Assembly: GCA_947650005.1 (NCBI GenBank)
Contig: CANSTU010000014.1
Coordinates: forward strand, 1 to 54,357
From: an uncultured Lachnospiraceae bacterium
GTDB taxonomy: Bacteria > Bacillota > Clostridia > Lachnospirales > Lachnospiraceae
Length of the DNA stretch: 54,357 bases
Direction: 5' to 3'
In this document: positions 33,559 to 44,236 of the stretch, in pieces
Layout of the letters: every line of letters begins with the position of its first letter
How positions within the stretch are numbered: the first letter of the stretch is position 1
Position numbers and translations under genes: made by a program
The notes under the pieces: generated by a model
Database searches by the model: none
What the model saw: the letters and a program-made list of their open reading frames with translations, nothing else
Told to the model about the DNA's origin: nothing

Positions 33559-34626
33559 CTAGTAAGTCTGGGCCTCTTCCTCGCCCTTAATCACGCGTAG
33601 TCCGCCCTGAGCCAGGGCCAGAAGCTCATCTTCGCCGGGATAGACCACAATGTCAGCGATCCAGCCTATGCGGCCCTTTAAGTCTTCACAGGTCTGTTTG
33701 GAATAGGCAATTCCGCCGGTGAGGATGATTTTATCCACTTTTCCGTTTAAGACGGTGGCCATGGCTCCCACGTCCTTGGCAAGCTGATAATGGAACGCAT
33801 CCAGCACATTTTTATATTCGGCAATCCCTTCTGCCGCTTTATTTTCCACGATACGGGCATCGTTGGTTCCCACGTAGCCGTTGAAGCCACCGCCGCCCAC
33901 CATTTTCTTATAGATTTCTTTCTCCGTATATTTTCCGGAAAAGCACAACTTTATCAAATCGCCCACGGGCACGGTCCCGGCCCGCTCGGGCGAGAAGGCG
34001 CCTTCCCCGTCCAGGATATTGTTCACATCCACGATCCGGCCGCCGCTATGCGCGCCCACGGAACAGCCGCCGCCCATGTGAACCACGATCAGATTCAGCT
34101 GTTCATAAGGAATGCCGGATTCCTTGGCATATCTTCTGGCAACCGCTTTCTGATTCAGGGCATGGAATACGCTCCTTCTGGGGAGTTCGGGGCAGCCGGA
34201 ATATCTGGCGATGGGAGCCAGTTCGTCCACCACCACGGGATCCACGATGAAGGAAGGTACGCCGATAGAATCGCCGATCTCTCTTGCCAGGATACCGCCC
34301 AGGTTGGAGGCATGCTGTCCTTGATAGCCGATGGTGAGGTCATGAAGGAGAGCATCGCTCACCTTATAGGTGCCGCCCTGGATGGGCTTGAGCATTCCAC
34401 CGCGCCCCACGACGAAATCCAGGGAATTGATGTCGAAGTCCTTTTCTTTCAGAAGATTTGTAATGATTTCCCTGCGGAAGTCCTTCTGATCGATGATGGA
34501 AGCATACTGGGAAATTTCCTCCGTGGAATGTCTCAGGGTTTCTTCAAAAAGAAGAGTCTCGTCTTCAAATACGCCGATCTTGGTGGAGGTGGAGCCAGGA
34601 TTGATAATTAAACTTTTATAGGACAT
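33559..34626 (-). CDS. buk: butyrate kinase
   Basis: Butyrate kinase (355 residues, cytoplasmic) converts butyryl phosphate and ADP to butyrate and ATP, the last energy-yielding step of butyrate fermentation. The N-terminal [17 protein letters not shown] phosphate-binding loop, [37 protein letters not shown] and the LTGGIAYSK motif identify the acetate/butyrate kinase family. Features such as the PIQGGTY segment indicate Buk rather than AckA. It lies 26 nt downstream of ptb in one operon. Confidence 0.95.
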   Translation of the reverse strand: MSYKSLIINPGSTSTKIGVFEDETLLFEETLRHSTEEISQYASIIDQKDFRREIITNLLKEKDFDINSLDFVVGRGGMLKPIQGGTYKVSDALLHDLTIGYQGQHASNLGGILAREIGDSIGVPSFIVDPVVVDELAPIARYSGCPELPRRSVFHALNQKAVARRYAKESGIPYEQLNLIVVHMGGGCSVGAHSGGRIVDVNNILDGEGAFSPERAGTVPVGDLIKLCFSGKYTEKEIYKKMVGGGGFNGYVGTNDARIVENKAAEGIAEYKNVLDAFHYQLAKDVGAMATVLNGKVDKIILTGGIAYSKQTCEDLKGRIGWIADIVVYPGEDELLALAQGGLRVIKGEEEAQTY

Positions 34627-34652
34627 GATGATTTCTCCTTTCCGCTGTCTGC

Positions 34653-35570
34653 CTATTTACGCAGGCCCTCTGCCACCACAGCGGCCAGGGCGATGGAATT
34701 TACTTTGGTTTCAAAGGTATCGGAACGGCTGGTGAGGATGGCCGGAACACTGGTTCCCGTAAGGATACATCCGTTCTTCACGCCATCAACCATGTGGACG
34801 ATGGCTTTGTAAACCAGATTCCCGGCATGGATATCCGGGAAGAGAAGGATATCGGCATCTCCCTGGATTTTCCGTCCCGTAGCCCCTTTGTGCAGGGCTG
34901 CTTCCGGGTCAATGGCCAGATCCAGGGAAAGAGGGCCGTCCACGATGCATCCGGTGATGGCTCCCTCGGCGTTCATTTCGGTCAGCTTTGCTGCTTCCAC
35001 GGTGGCAGGCATCTTGGGATTGACCACCTCTACGGCGGCCAGAGGGGCTACCTTGGGAGTGGGGATGCCGCAGGCATGGGCCACCTTTACCGTATTTTCA
35101 ATGATATGTACCTTGTCTTCCAGCGTGGGGTATGTCATGAATGCAACGTCCGTGAGGAAAAGGAGCTGTTCAATGCCGGGAACATCAAATACACAGACAT
35201 GGGAAAGGGGATTTCCGGTCCGAAGTCCCACTTCCTTGTCCAAGATGCTCTTGAGGAACGTTTTCGTCTCAAGAAGACCCTTCATATACATGTCAACTTT
35301 TCCGTCATGAGCAAGCTTTACTGCAGTCAGGGCTGCGGTCCACTCGTCGGGTTCATGGATGATCTCAAAATCGGAGATATCGACGTGATCCTGCACGGCT
35401 ACTGCTTTGATCTTCTCCTCGTCTCCCACCAATACGGCATTGGCAATCCCGCGATCCTTGGCGGCCCTCACGGCTTCCAGCACGGCGCTGTCCTGTGCCA
35501 CCGCAACGGAAACGGTCTTAAGCCCGCACTCTTTTACCTTGGAAATCAATCCTTCAAAACTTGTACTCAT
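34653..35570 (-). CDS. ptb: phosphate butyryltransferase
   Basis: Ptb (305 residues) exchanges CoA of butyryl-CoA for phosphate and feeds butyrate kinase. Recognised by [44 protein letters not shown] and [16 protein letters not shown]. Length fits the family. The operon order ptb-buk indicates that the organism can make butyrate by the kinase route rather than only by butyryl-CoA:acetate CoA-transferase. Upstream butyryl-CoA genes are not in the window. Confidence 0.94.
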   Translation of the reverse strand: MSTSFEGLISKVKECGLKTVSVAVAQDSAVLEAVRAAKDRGIANAVLVGDEEKIKAVAVQDHVDISDFEIIHEPDEWTAALTAVKLAHDGKVDMYMKGLLETKTFLKSILDKEVGLRTGNPLSHVCVFDVPGIEQLLFLTDVAFMTYPTLEDKVHIIENTVKVAHACGIPTPKVAPLAAVEVVNPKMPATVEAAKLTEMNAEGAITGCIVDGPLSLDLAIDPEAALHKGATGRKIQGDADILLFPDIHAGNLVYKAIVHMVDGVKNGCILTGTSVPAILTSRSDTFETKVNSIALAAVVAEGLRK

Positions 35571-35662
35571 CTGTCTGCACCTCTTTTAGAATATGATATG
35601 TCGCTTTTCGGTTCACCAGGCGGGAAAAAGAGCCTTGGGAGGCCTTTCGCGCCATTGTTAAA

Positions 35663-35691
35663 ATTGTAACACTTCTGTCGGTAATGGTCAA
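35663..35691 (-). promoter_or_regulatory. promoter of ptb-buk
   Basis: On the minus strand TTGACC (35691-35686) and TACAAT (35668-35663) are 17 nt apart, about 95 nt before the ptb start. Confidence 0.8.
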
Positions 35692-35797
35692 GCCGCGGTT
35701 TAAAGGCTGGGGCCAGCATAAAACCATGGCGCCTTACGGCATGGCGTGGGAGAAAAGGGACGGCTGGAATGTTCGAGCGTTTGGCGTCTAAAGGCTG

Positions 35798-36868
35798 TTA
35801 TGTCGTCTCACCAGGCCAAATATCTTCCGATCTGGCATTGTGCTTCCGATATTCCAGGGGGGTCATACCGTATTTCTCCTGAAAGATCCGGTAGAAATAG
35901 GTACGGTTGACGTATCCGGCTTCCTGGATGATGTGTCCGATACCTTTGTCCGTATGGATGAGCATGTCCGCTGCTTCCTCCAGGCAGATCTGTTGCCCCA
36001 GCTCCACCAGCGTCATGCCAGAACGTTTCTTGACAACCCGGTTCAGATAGTCGCGGGTATAGTTCATGGCTTTTTCCAATTTTGCATAATCGACCCTGCC
36101 ATGGTTCTCCAACAGATAGAGATGGATGCGGTTGAAAAGGAACTCTTCCTTGGAACTCTTTAAATTCTGGCGCTTCATCCGGTAGACGGAAGGGTCCGAT
36201 AACAGAGAAAAGAGCCTGGCGAGCTGGCCGGATACGATGGATAGAAATCCCGGTTCCTGGAGCCGCGTTTCCAGGAGGATGGAAGCGAAGATGCGCTGCG
36301 CCCTGTCGCGTACCGCTGCCGGTTCCTGTTTTGGAATGAAATCCAGATACTCTTTTTTAAAAAAGGATTCCTGCTTCTGGAATTCCAGCAGGGCTTGGTA
36401 TAGAAAGTTGGCGCGGACCTGCCGCTGTTGGTGGTTGGGATAATAAAAGTCTTCTTCGATGGCTTTTCTGATGAATTGATCCGAAATCAGGAGGAAAACA
36501 GCTTCAAAATCGGAGGAACAGATTTCAACGTGTTTCATATTTTTATTCAGGATACAGCATCCGCCTTCCATGTAGGTAGTTTGGAAATCTTCGATTTGCT
36601 GGGTCATCTGTCCTTTGAGGATATAGACAAGTTCTATGTATTTATGCTGATGGGGAGGACGCATGGAGGGAAGGAGGGAACCGACGGCACAGGAACGGGA
36701 GAGATAATAGCCGGGGGTCGCAAGAGTGTGATAGAGTAATTGTCTGTCCGCATCGCAAGACTCCAGAGTGATCATATACAGGCTGTCCAGATCAAAATAT
36801 TCTCCCTCCCGGTTTCCCGGGTTGCGGATGTTTAAGGGGGATTGCGCGGGGAATTGCTGTGTTGTCAT
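35798..36868 (-). CDS. AraC-family transcriptional regulator
   Basis: The 356-residue regulator has an N-terminal cupin-like sensor (PPHQHKYIELVYILKGQMTQ) and a C-terminal AraC DNA-binding domain (about 255-350). The latter includes KAMNYTRDYLNRVVKKRSGM, GIGHIIQEAGYVNRTYFYRI and YGMTPLEYRKH. The frame runs up to 36925, but AAAGGAG on the minus strand eight bases before the ATG at 36868 supports the shorter form. It is divergent from the GH2 glycosidase gene 308 nt away and very likely controls it. Confidence 0.88.
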   Translation of the reverse strand: MTTQQFPAQSPLNIRNPGNREGEYFDLDSLYMITLESCDADRQLLYHTLATPGYYLSRSCAVGSLLPSMRPPHQHKYIELVYILKGQMTQQIEDFQTTYMEGGCCILNKNMKHVEICSSDFEAVFLLISDQFIRKAIEEDFYYPNHQQRQVRANFLYQALLEFQKQESFFKKEYLDFIPKQEPAAVRDRAQRIFASILLETRLQEPGFLSIVSGQLARLFSLLSDPSVYRMKRQNLKSSKEEFLFNRIHLYLLENHGRVDYAKLEKAMNYTRDYLNRVVKKRSGMTLVELGQQICLEEAADMLIHTDKGIGHIIQEAGYVNRTYFYRIFQEKYGMTPLEYRKHNARSEDIWPGETT

Positions 36869-36934
36869 AGATGGGCTCCTTTCCGGGGAGGCTGCAGTCC
36901 TTGTGCCCGACATGGTTTGTTTCAAGTTATGGCC

Positions 36935-37001
36935 GCACCCCGTCGGGGTCTGAACATGGCGCTTTCACAGAAAAATCGTGCAAGCCATGGCAGGTGCCAT
37001 G
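36935..37001. promoter_or_regulatory. palindromes in the AraC-GH2 intergenic region
   Basis: ACCCC-GTC-GGGGT lies near 36936-36948 and CATGGCA-GG-TGCCATG at 36986-37001. The second is a perfect 7-bp inverted repeat about 90 nt upstream of the GH2 promoter. Either could be a regulator site; nothing else is seen in the gap. Confidence 0.45.
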
Positions 37002-37087
37002 ATCTGAGACAGACCACCTTGATCCCCTGCGCCAAAACATCTGTCCGGTTTAAGATACAAAGAGCGAAGGACGCCCGATAGACGATA

Positions 37088-37116
37088 TTGATGTGCGACG
37101 GTAAAATCCCTATAAT
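37088..37116 (+). promoter_or_regulatory. promoter of the GH2 gene
   Basis: TTGATG at 37088-37093 and TATAAT at 37111-37116 are 17 nt apart, 60 nt before the GH2 start codon. Confidence 0.8.
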
Positions 37117-37176
37117 TTTAAATATAGTATACAGGAGTGGGATGTTTTTTTCAAATTGTAGTAGGGAGGTATTTCA

Positions 37177-39666
37177 ATGCTGAGAGAAAGATGGAACGGC
37201 GGATGGTCCTTTTTAGCGGGGAAGGGGGAGGGATTCTTTCCGACCGGACAGGAGCAGGATCAGGAAACGGTTACGCTGCCCCATGATGCCATGATTCATG
37301 AAACCAGGGATCCGGCGTGCAAGAGCGGTGGGCAGACGGGATTTTTCCCAGGGAATGTGTATACTTATGTGAAAAAATTCCAGGCGCCTGCGCACTGGGA
37401 GGATAAGACGGCCATCCTGGAGTTTGAGGGGGTCAATACCCACGCCATGGTCTATGTAAACGGCGACTATGCGGGCGGACAGATGTATGGGTATTCCAAT
37501 TTCTATATCTGTATGGACGATATGCTCCGCTACGGGGAAGAGAACGAGGTGAAGGTGGTTGCAAACAGCCTGGATCAAAGCAGCCGTTGGTATCCTGGGG
37601 CAGGTATCTATCGGGACGTGAACCTGATGGTGGCTGACAGACTACATATTGTTACAGACGGCGTACGTGTTTCCACCCCGGATGTGGAGGCGGATTATGC
37701 GGTAGCGTCGGTGGACATCCGGATCCGAAACCAGTCCGTTAAAAAGAGACGCATCGATGTGGTGACGGAAATCCTTGACGGGGATGGGAAAACGGCGGGA
37801 ATATACAGTACGCCTTTAACTGCCTATGCGGGGAAGGAATTTTCCGTAAGGCAGAGGTTAGCCCTTGAGAATGTGAAACGTTGGAGCTGTGAATCCCCCT
37901 ATCTGTACACCTGCCGGGTACGGCTGATGGAAGCAGGGCAGCGCATCGACGAAACGGTGGAATCCTTTGGCGTTCGGAAGCTTCAGTTGGATGCAATGAG
38001 GGGCCTTCGCATCAATGGGGAGCCGGTAAAGCTGCGGGGAACTTGTATCCACCATGACAACGGTCTGATCGGCGCCTGTACCCTGTACCGGGCGGAGGAG
38101 CGAAGATGCTTGCAGTTGAAGGAGGCAGGCTTTAACTGTATCAGGAGCGCTCACCATCCCATGGGAAAGGCCATGCTGGAGGCCTGCGACAGACACGGGA
38201 TGCTGGTCATGGACGAGCTGTGGGATATGTGGACGAGAACGAAGAATCCCAACGATTATGCCAATCATTTTTCCAAGCATTGGGAAGAGGACGTGGAGAA
38301 ACTAGTGGCAAAGGATTTTAATCACCCCTGCGTGATCCTCTACAGTATGGGAAATGAAATCCAGGAGGTAGGAACGGCCCAGGGCGCCTGTTTAAACCGG
38401 AAAATCCAAAACAAACTCAACAGCCTGGACGATACTCGTTTTACCACCAATGCTCTCAACGGACTGCTGGCCGGTATGGCCCATATGGGGGAAATCCTAC
38501 AGGAGGCCACTGGAAAGAGCATGGAAGAACTGCTTGGCGGCGGGGATGGCGGGAATACAGAAGCGGGTTCAGAGGAAGGCAGTAACCTGTTAAACGGCAT
38601 TATGGCTCTTCTGTCGTCCGGGCCAGTGGCGGACGGGATGGCCGTAAGCCCGATCCTATCAGATCTGATGGACGAGTACGCCAGCGGCATGGACGTGACC
38701 GGATACAATTATTTAACGGCGCTGCACGAAAAGGAAAAGGAACTGCATCCCAACCGGGTGGTGCTGGGTTCCGAAACCTATCCGGCGGATATTGTCCGGC
38801 TTTGGGACATCGTGGAGCGCAATCCCCACGTGATCGGGGATATGACCTGGACGGGCTATGACTACCTGGGAGAGGCGGGCTGCGGGATTTTCTATTATGA
38901 CGGAAAAATGAATTTCGGTTCAAACTGGCCTGATATCGCCGCCTATATCGGGGATATCGACCTGATTGGATACCGGAAACCCATCAGTTATTTGCGTCAG
39001 ATCGTCTTCGGGCTGAGAAAGGATCCCTATGTGGCGGTGCTGCGGATGGATCGTGACCCGTCTAAATCCTCTAAGACGCCCTGGATGTGGAAGGACAACA
39101 TTGCGAGCTGGACCTGGCCTGGCTACGAAGGAAAAGACGCTTCCGTGGACGTCTACGCCTGCGGAGACGAAGCGGAACTGTTCCTGAACGGCGAAAGTTT
39201 GGGAAAAAAGAGGATGGAAGGTTATACAGCAACCTTCCGGGTTCCCTATGCGCCGGGGGTGCTTCGGGCGGTGAATTACCAAGACGGCCAGGAATTGGGC
39301 AGTTTTGAACTGCATACGGCGGAGATGGACGTGGAGCTGGCCGTTATGGCAGATCGGACCGAACTGGCCGCTGATGGAGCAGATCTGTCGTATATCACGG
39401 TGGGATTTGCGGACAAGGCCGGAAGGAAAAACCTTCGGGTACAGAAGGAAGTGCATGTCTTTGTGGAAGGAAGCGGAACCCTGCAGGGTTTCGGCAGCGC
39501 CAACCCGCAGCCGGAGGGAAATTACGACGGGACGTCCTGCCCTTCTTTTGATGGATTTGTTATGGCAGTGGTTCGGGCGGGATCGCAGCCTGGAGAAATT
39601 CGGGTTAGGATCCAAGCCGAAGGCTGTGAAGACCGAGAAGTCATCATTGCGGTAAAGGCAGATTGA
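37177..39666 (+). CDS. glycoside hydrolase family 2 protein (beta-galactosidase-like)
   Basis: The 829-residue enzyme has a GH2 sugar-binding jelly roll (about 1-165), an Ig-like domain, a TIM-barrel catalytic domain and C-terminal beta domains. SSRWYPGAGIYRDV and IRSAHHPMGKAMLEACDRHG are family marks. Glu394 in YSMGNE is the expected acid/base and Glu533 in LGSETYP the nucleophile. No signal peptide is seen, so it should act in the cytoplasm on an imported disaccharide. A stretch rich in Gly, Glu and Ser at about 445-465 interrupts the barrel region. GGGAGG precedes the ATG. The family also holds beta-glucuronidases and others, so specificity is open. Confidence 0.85.
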   Translation: MLRERWNGGWSFLAGKGEGFFPTGQEQDQETVTLPHDAMIHETRDPACKSGGQTGFFPGNVYTYVKKFQAPAHWEDKTAILEFEGVNTHAMVYVNGDYAGGQMYGYSNFYICMDDMLRYGEENEVKVVANSLDQSSRWYPGAGIYRDVNLMVADRLHIVTDGVRVSTPDVEADYAVASVDIRIRNQSVKKRRIDVVTEILDGDGKTAGIYSTPLTAYAGKEFSVRQRLALENVKRWSCESPYLYTCRVRLMEAGQRIDETVESFGVRKLQLDAMRGLRINGEPVKLRGTCIHHDNGLIGACTLYRAEERRCLQLKEAGFNCIRSAHHPMGKAMLEACDRHGMLVMDELWDMWTRTKNPNDYANHFSKHWEEDVEKLVAKDFNHPCVILYSMGNEIQEVGTAQGACLNRKIQNKLNSLDDTRFTTNALNGLLAGMAHMGEILQEATGKSMEELLGGGDGGNTEAGSEEGSNLLNGIMALLSSGPVADGMAVSPILSDLMDEYASGMDVTGYNYLTALHEKEKELHPNRVVLGSETYPADIVRLWDIVERNPHVIGDMTWTGYDYLGEAGCGIFYYDGKMNFGSNWPDIAAYIGDIDLIGYRKPISYLRQIVFGLRKDPYVAVLRMDRDPSKSSKTPWMWKDNIASWTWPGYEGKDASVDVYACGDEAELFLNGESLGKKRMEGYTATFRVPYAPGVLRAVNYQDGQELGSFELHTAEMDVELAVMADRTELAADGADLSYITVGFADKAGRKNLRVQKEVHVFVEGSGTLQGFGSANPQPEGNYDGTSCPSFDGFVMAVVRAGSQPGEIRVRIQAEGCEDREVIIAVKAD

Positions 39667-39687
39667 TATTGATTTGAAAAGGGATTG

Positions 39688-39791
39688 TAGAGGAAAGGAT
39701 ATATGCCATAGGAATCGGATGAGGCAGCATGGATAGGGGGCGCAAGGACGTTCGTACGCTTTGCGCGGGCTGCGCCCTCTCCTTTCCTCTA
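39688..39791 (+). repeat. nested inverted repeats downstream of the GH2 gene
   Basis: TAGAGGAAAGGA (39688-39699) pairs exactly with TCCTTTCCTCTA (39780-39791). Inside, GGGCGCA (39738-39744) pairs with TGCGCCC (39771-39777). There is no U-run. The rest of the gap to the secA promoter at 40084 is AT-rich, with no gene recognised. Confidence 0.65.
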
Positions 39792-40083
39792 TATGAGTCC
39801 CCCAAACACCACTTGGGTTATTCCTATATCCCTGCATGTCACGGGCTTTGTCTGCGATACTGCCATCAAAAAAAACAAATTTTTAAACTTGCTTCTCTCC
39901 GTGTGCAAAGGTTGCATTCCTATCAGGGAGATTAAAACTTATATTTTTAAGCTTGCTCCCATATGAGTACAAGACACACTCAAATCAAATGGCATAAAAT
40001 TAATATTTTTCATCTTTTCTTCCTGATTTTCCAGCCTAAATCCCCATTTTACATAAATTTTAGAACTGCATGTGCGATAAAAG

Positions 40084-40125
40084 TTGAATAAAACTCGTAT
40101 TTCTGCTAAAATAAACACTAGTGTT
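40084..40125 (+). promoter_or_regulatory. secA promoter with a palindrome at the start site
   Basis: TTGAAT (40084-40089) and TAAAAT (40107-40112) are 17 nt apart with an extended -10 TG. The perfect 12-bp palindrome AACACTAGTGTT at 40114-40125 covers the expected transcription start, a place where a bound protein would block initiation. Confidence 0.7.
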
Positions 40126-40210
40126 CAAATGTCGGCCATACAGACAGGAAGAGGCCGGGGCCGCCTTTGGCGGGACCGAGGAGGAAAGATCGAAAACTTT
40201 CAATCTATCT

Positions 40211-40314
40211 GATTTGTATGCGTGCCAAGGCGCGCGGATGGGAACAGGATTGATAATAAACTTTCGATCTCTCTGATTTTTGAGTGTGTGCTCTGCATGC
40301 AGATGGAAGTAAAC
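40211..40314 (+). repeat. two dispersed hairpin elements in the secA leader
   Basis: First copy: TGCGTGC-CAAG-GCGCGCG at 40219-40236, then GATGGGAACA. Here the fourth stem pair is G-C instead of C-G, a compensatory change. Second copy: TGTGTGC-TCT-GCATGCA at 40285-40301, then GATGGAAGTAAA. Both are preceded by TTTCNATCTNTCTGATTT, so the pair is a tandem duplication of about 65 nt. They end 50 nt before the secA start and do not supply its ribosome binding site. Confidence 0.85.
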
Positions 40315-40364
40315 ATAAAAGGCCGACGCCATTTAGCGGACAAAACGATTGGAGCGAATACGAA

Positions 40365-42929
40365 ATGAATGTAATTCAGAAGGTTTTCGGTACGCACAGC
40401 GAAAGGGAACTGAAACGGATCAAGCCCATTGTGGACAAAATCGAAGCCATGAGGCCGGAAATGACGGCCCTTAGCGACGAGGAATTGAAGGGGAAGACGA
40501 AGGAATATAAGAAACGTCTGGCGGATGGAGAGACCCTGGACGACCTGCTGCCGGAGGCATATGCTACGGTGCGGGAAGCGGCCAGAAGAGTATTGAATAT
40601 GGAACCCTTCCGTGTACAGCTGATCGGCGGGATTATTCTTCATCAGGGCCGTATCTCGGAGATGAAGACAGGAGAAGGTAAGACCCTGGTCTCCACCCTG
40701 CCAGCTTATCTGAATGCGTTGGAGGGAAAGGGCGTGCATGTGGTCACGGTCAACGATTATCTGGCCAGCCGTGACGCAGCCTGGATGGGTGCGGTGCATG
40801 AATTCTTGGGCCTGGAGGTGGGATGTGTCCTAAACGGTATGAAGTCTGAGGAACGTCGGGTAGAATACGCCAAGGACATCACCTATGTGACCAACAATGA
40901 ACTGGGTTTTGACTATCTGCGGGACAACATGGTCATCTATAAGGAACAGCTGGTGTTGCGGGATCTGCATTATGCCATCATTGACGAGGTGGACTCGGTG
41001 CTGATCGATGAGGCCAGAACCCCCCTGATCATTTCCGGGCAGAGCGGAAAGTCTACCAAATTGTATGAGGCCTGCGATATTCTGGCCAAGCAGATGGAGC
41101 GGGGCGCGGACATGGAAGACCTCTCTAAGTTGGATGCCATCATGGGCGTGGAACGGGAGGAAAGCGGGGATTTCATCGTCAACGAGAAGGACAAGGTGGT
41201 GAACTTAACCGAGCGCGGCGTGGGAAAGGTGGAGCGTTTCTTCCAGATTGAAAATCTGGCCGATCCGGAAAACTTGGAGATTCAGCACAATATTATTCTG
41301 GCTCTGCGGGCGAACAACCTGATGTTCCGGGATAAAGACTATGTGGTAAAAGACGACCAGGTGCTGATTGTGGACGAGTTCACGGGACGTATCATGCCTG
41401 GACGGCGTTATTCGGACGGACTGCATCAAGCCATTGAGGCAAAGGAGCATGTGAAGGTGAAGCGGGAGAGCAAGACGCTGGCCACCATCACATTCCAGAA
41501 CTTTTTCAATAAATTCGAGAAAAAAGCGGGTATGACCGGTACGGCTCTGACGGAAGAAAAGGAATTCCGGGATATCTATGGTATGGATGTGGTCGAGATC
41601 CCTACCAATAAGCCGGTGCAGCGTAAGGATCTGCAGGATGCGGTTTATAAGACCAGGAAAGAGAAGCTGCGCGCCATTGTGAACGCTGTGGCGGATGCCC
41701 ATGAGAAGGGGCAGCCCGTACTGGTGGGCACGATCACTATTGAGGCGTCGGAGGAGCTGAGCGGGCTTTTGAAGCGCAAGGGGATTCCGCACAAGGTATT
41801 GAATGCCAAGTTCCATGAACTGGAGGCGGAGATCGTGGCGGATGCCGGCGTGCAAGGCGCGGTGACTATTGCCACCAATATGGCGGGCCGCGGTACGGAT
41901 ATCAAACTGGATGAATCGTCTAGGGAGGCCGGCGGGCTAAAGATCATCGGTACGGAACGGCATGAATCGAGGCGAATCGATAATCAGCTGCGGGGCCGAA
42001 GCGGCCGTCAGGGAGATCCAGGGGAATCCAAGTTCTATATTTCCCTGGAAGACGATCTGATGCGTCTGTTCGGTTCGGAACGCCTGATCAATATGTTCAA
42101 TGCCATGGGAATTCCGGAGGATCAGGAAATCGAGCATAAGATGCTCAGCAATGCCATTGAATCCGCTCAGAAGAAGATCGAGGGCAACAACTTTGGCGTG
42201 AGAAAAAACCTGCTGGAATACGATCAGGTCATGAACGAGCAGCGTGAGATCATCTATGCCGAGCGGCGCCGGGTTCTGGACGGCGAAAGCATGCGCGACG
42301 TGATCTATAAGATGATTACGGACATCGTGGACAATACGGTGGACATGGTGATCGGAGAAGATACGGATCCAGCGGAATGGAATTACAAAGAGCTGAATAC
42401 CCTCCTGCTGCCCATCATCCCTTTGGCGCCGGTTGGAAGGGAACGGGTGAATCAGCCCAAGAAGAATGGACTGAAGCAGCAGCTGAAGGAAGAGGCCGTG
42501 AAGCTGTATGAAAGCAAAGAAGCTGAATTTCCCCAGGCTGAGGCTATCCGGGAACTGGAACGGGTGATTCTGCTGAAGGTGATCGACAATAAATGGATGG
42601 CCCATATTGACGATATGGATCAGCTCCGTCAGGGAATCGGATTGCAGGCCTACGGCCAGAGGGATCCTCTCGTGGAATATAAGATGAGCGGTTATGAGAT
42701 GTTCGACGCCATGACTGCCAGCATCAGGGAAGATACCATTCGCCTGCTTCTGCATGTGCGGGTGGAACAGAAGGTAGAGAGGGAGCAGGTGGCCAAGGTG
42801 ACGGGAACCAACAAGGACGATTCCCTGGCGAAGGCCCCGTCAAAGCGGGCTGTGGCCAAGATCTATCCCAACGATCCCTGTCCCTGCGGCAGCGGAAAGA
42901 AATACAAGAACTGCTGCGGAAGAAAGTAG
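40365..42929 (+). CDS. secA: preprotein translocase ATPase SecA
   Basis: SecA (854 residues) is the motor that pushes unfolded precursors through SecYEG. Walker [10 protein letters not shown] is near residue 100 and Walker [18 protein letters not shown] near 205. The preprotein cross-linking domain, helicase domain 2 ([23 protein letters not shown]) and C-terminal zinc segment [14 protein letters not shown] follow in order. The frame is open to 40284, but [19 protein letters not shown] at ATG 40365 is the family start and has TTGGAG upstream. The leader carries two hairpin elements. prfB follows after 115 nt, a common arrangement in Firmicutes. Confidence 0.97.
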   Translation: MNVIQKVFGTHSERELKRIKPIVDKIEAMRPEMTALSDEELKGKTKEYKKRLADGETLDDLLPEAYATVREAARRVLNMEPFRVQLIGGIILHQGRISEMKTGEGKTLVSTLPAYLNALEGKGVHVVTVNDYLASRDAAWMGAVHEFLGLEVGCVLNGMKSEERRVEYAKDITYVTNNELGFDYLRDNMVIYKEQLVLRDLHYAIIDEVDSVLIDEARTPLIISGQSGKSTKLYEACDILAKQMERGADMEDLSKLDAIMGVEREESGDFIVNEKDKVVNLTERGVGKVERFFQIENLADPENLEIQHNIILALRANNLMFRDKDYVVKDDQVLIVDEFTGRIMPGRRYSDGLHQAIEAKEHVKVKRESKTLATITFQNFFNKFEKKAGMTGTALTEEKEFRDIYGMDVVEIPTNKPVQRKDLQDAVYKTRKEKLRAIVNAVADAHEKGQPVLVGTITIEASEELSGLLKRKGIPHKVLNAKFHELEAEIVADAGVQGAVTIATNMAGRGTDIKLDESSREAGGLKIIGTERHESRRIDNQLRGRSGRQGDPGESKFYISLEDDLMRLFGSERLINMFNAMGIPEDQEIEHKMLSNAIESAQKKIEGNNFGVRKNLLEYDQVMNEQREIIYAERRRVLDGESMRDVIYKMITDIVDNTVDMVIGEDTDPAEWNYKELNTLLLPIIPLAPVGRERVNQPKKNGLKQQLKEEAVKLYESKEAEFPQAEAIRELERVILLKVIDNKWMAHIDDMDQLRQGIGLQAYGQRDPLVEYKMSGYEMFDAMTASIREDTIRLLLHVRVEQKVEREQVAKVTGTNKDDSLAKAPSKRAVAKIYPNDPCPCGSGKKYKNCCGRK

Positions 42930-43044
42930 CATCCCGCAGCGGCCATCTGGCCGCCGCTTGGAGCATAGAGGTAACCGATCATCTGGCCGGGGCGTTTTGT
43001 GAATCCTCCGGCGCATCAGGAAATGAAAAAGGTGGTGAGCGTTA

Positions 43045-44167
43045 GTGGTCATTTTGGATCAAATGAAACAGGAATTACAGGCTTACAAAACTCCATTAGC
43101 GGAAGTGAGGGATTCACTTTAACCTCGCTGAAAAGACGAAACGGATCGAAGAACTGGAGCGGGAGATGGAAGCTCCCGGTTTCTGGGACAATCCGGATTA
43201 TTCCAACAAGCGGATGAAGGAGTTAAAGAACCTCAAGGATACCGTGGAGCAGATCAATCATCTGGGAACCCAGTATGAGGACATTGATATGCTGATCGAA
43301 ATGGGGAATGAGGAAGAGGATGAGAGCATGGCGGAGGAGATCCGCGGGGAGCTGGATTCCTTTGCCGAAGAATTGGAAACGCTGCGCATCAGCACGCTGC
43401 TCACGGGAGAGTACGACAAGAACGATGCGATCCTGAAGCTGAACGCTGGGGCTGGCGGTACGGAAAGCTGTGATTGGTGCAGTATGCTGTACCGTATGTA
43501 CACCAGATGGGCCGAGCGGAAGGGATTCAGCGTGGAAGTGCTGGACTATCTGGACGGGGACGAAGCGGGCATCAAATCCGTTACCTTCCAGGTGAACGGA
43601 GAAAACGCCTATGGTTATCTGAAATCGGAAAAGGGCGTGCACAGGCTTGTGCGCATCTCTCCTTTCAATGCCCAGGGAAAACGGCAGACTTCCTTTGTTT
43701 CCCTGGATGTAATGCCGGATATAGAGGAAGATTTGGATATCGAGATCAATGAAGAAGAGCTGCGTATCGATACCTACCGGAGCAGCGGCGCGGGTGGGCA
43801 GCATATCAATAAGACGTCCTCCGCAATCCGCATTACCCATCTTCCCACCGGGATCGTGGTTCAGTGCCAGAATGAGCGGTCTCAGTTCCAGAACAAGGAT
43901 AAGGCCATGCAGATGCTGAAAGCCAAGCTGTATCTGCTCCGGCAGGAGGAGAATGCCCAGAAGCTGTCCGGTATCCGCGGGGAAGTGAAGGAAATTGGAT
44001 GGGGCAATCAGATTCGCTCTTATGTCTTCCAGCCCTATACCATGGTGAAGGATCATCGGACCAGCTATGAGACGGGGAATGTGGATTCCGTCATGGACGG
44101 AGAACTGGACGGTTTTATCAACGCCTATCTGAAATGGATCGGAAACGACGGGAAAGAAGAGGAATAA
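43045..44167 (+). CDS. prfB: peptide chain release factor 2, with +1 programmed frameshift
   Basis: RF2 ends translation at UGA and UAA. Reading starts at GTG 43045 (VVILDQMKQELQAYKTPLAE) and meets an in-frame TAA at 43120-43122 right after CTT (43117-43119). A +1 shift continues as NLAEKTKRIEELEREMEAPG in the frame ending at 44167, giving about 373 residues, the normal RF2 length. The slip codon CTT plus T and the upstream GTGAGGG stretch match the autoregulatory prfB site, but the stop is UAA rather than the nearly universal UGA. The SPF tripeptide (about 205) and GGQ motif in GAGGQHINKTSSA (about 247) are intact. Coding segments are 43045-43119 and 43121-44167. Confidence 0.93.
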
Positions 44168-44190
44168 TAGAATATCTGATAGACGTAAAG

Positions 44191-44236
44191 GCGCCGGTAT
44201 CCCCGGTTAGATGATCAGGGGGTACCGGCATCTTTG
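44191..44236. terminator. hairpin between convergent prfB and MATE genes
   Basis: GCCGGTATCCCC pairs with GGGGGTACCGGC with one mismatch-type position. The U-tracts on both sides are poor (TCTTTG on plus). It overlaps the stop of the minus-strand MATE gene and probably serves both genes. Confidence 0.5.

Noticed and set aside
43166-44167. prfB as a truncated gene starting at ATG 43166
   Set aside because: The upstream GTG frame with the CTT-T slip site restores the conserved RF2 N-terminus, so the truncation is only apparent.
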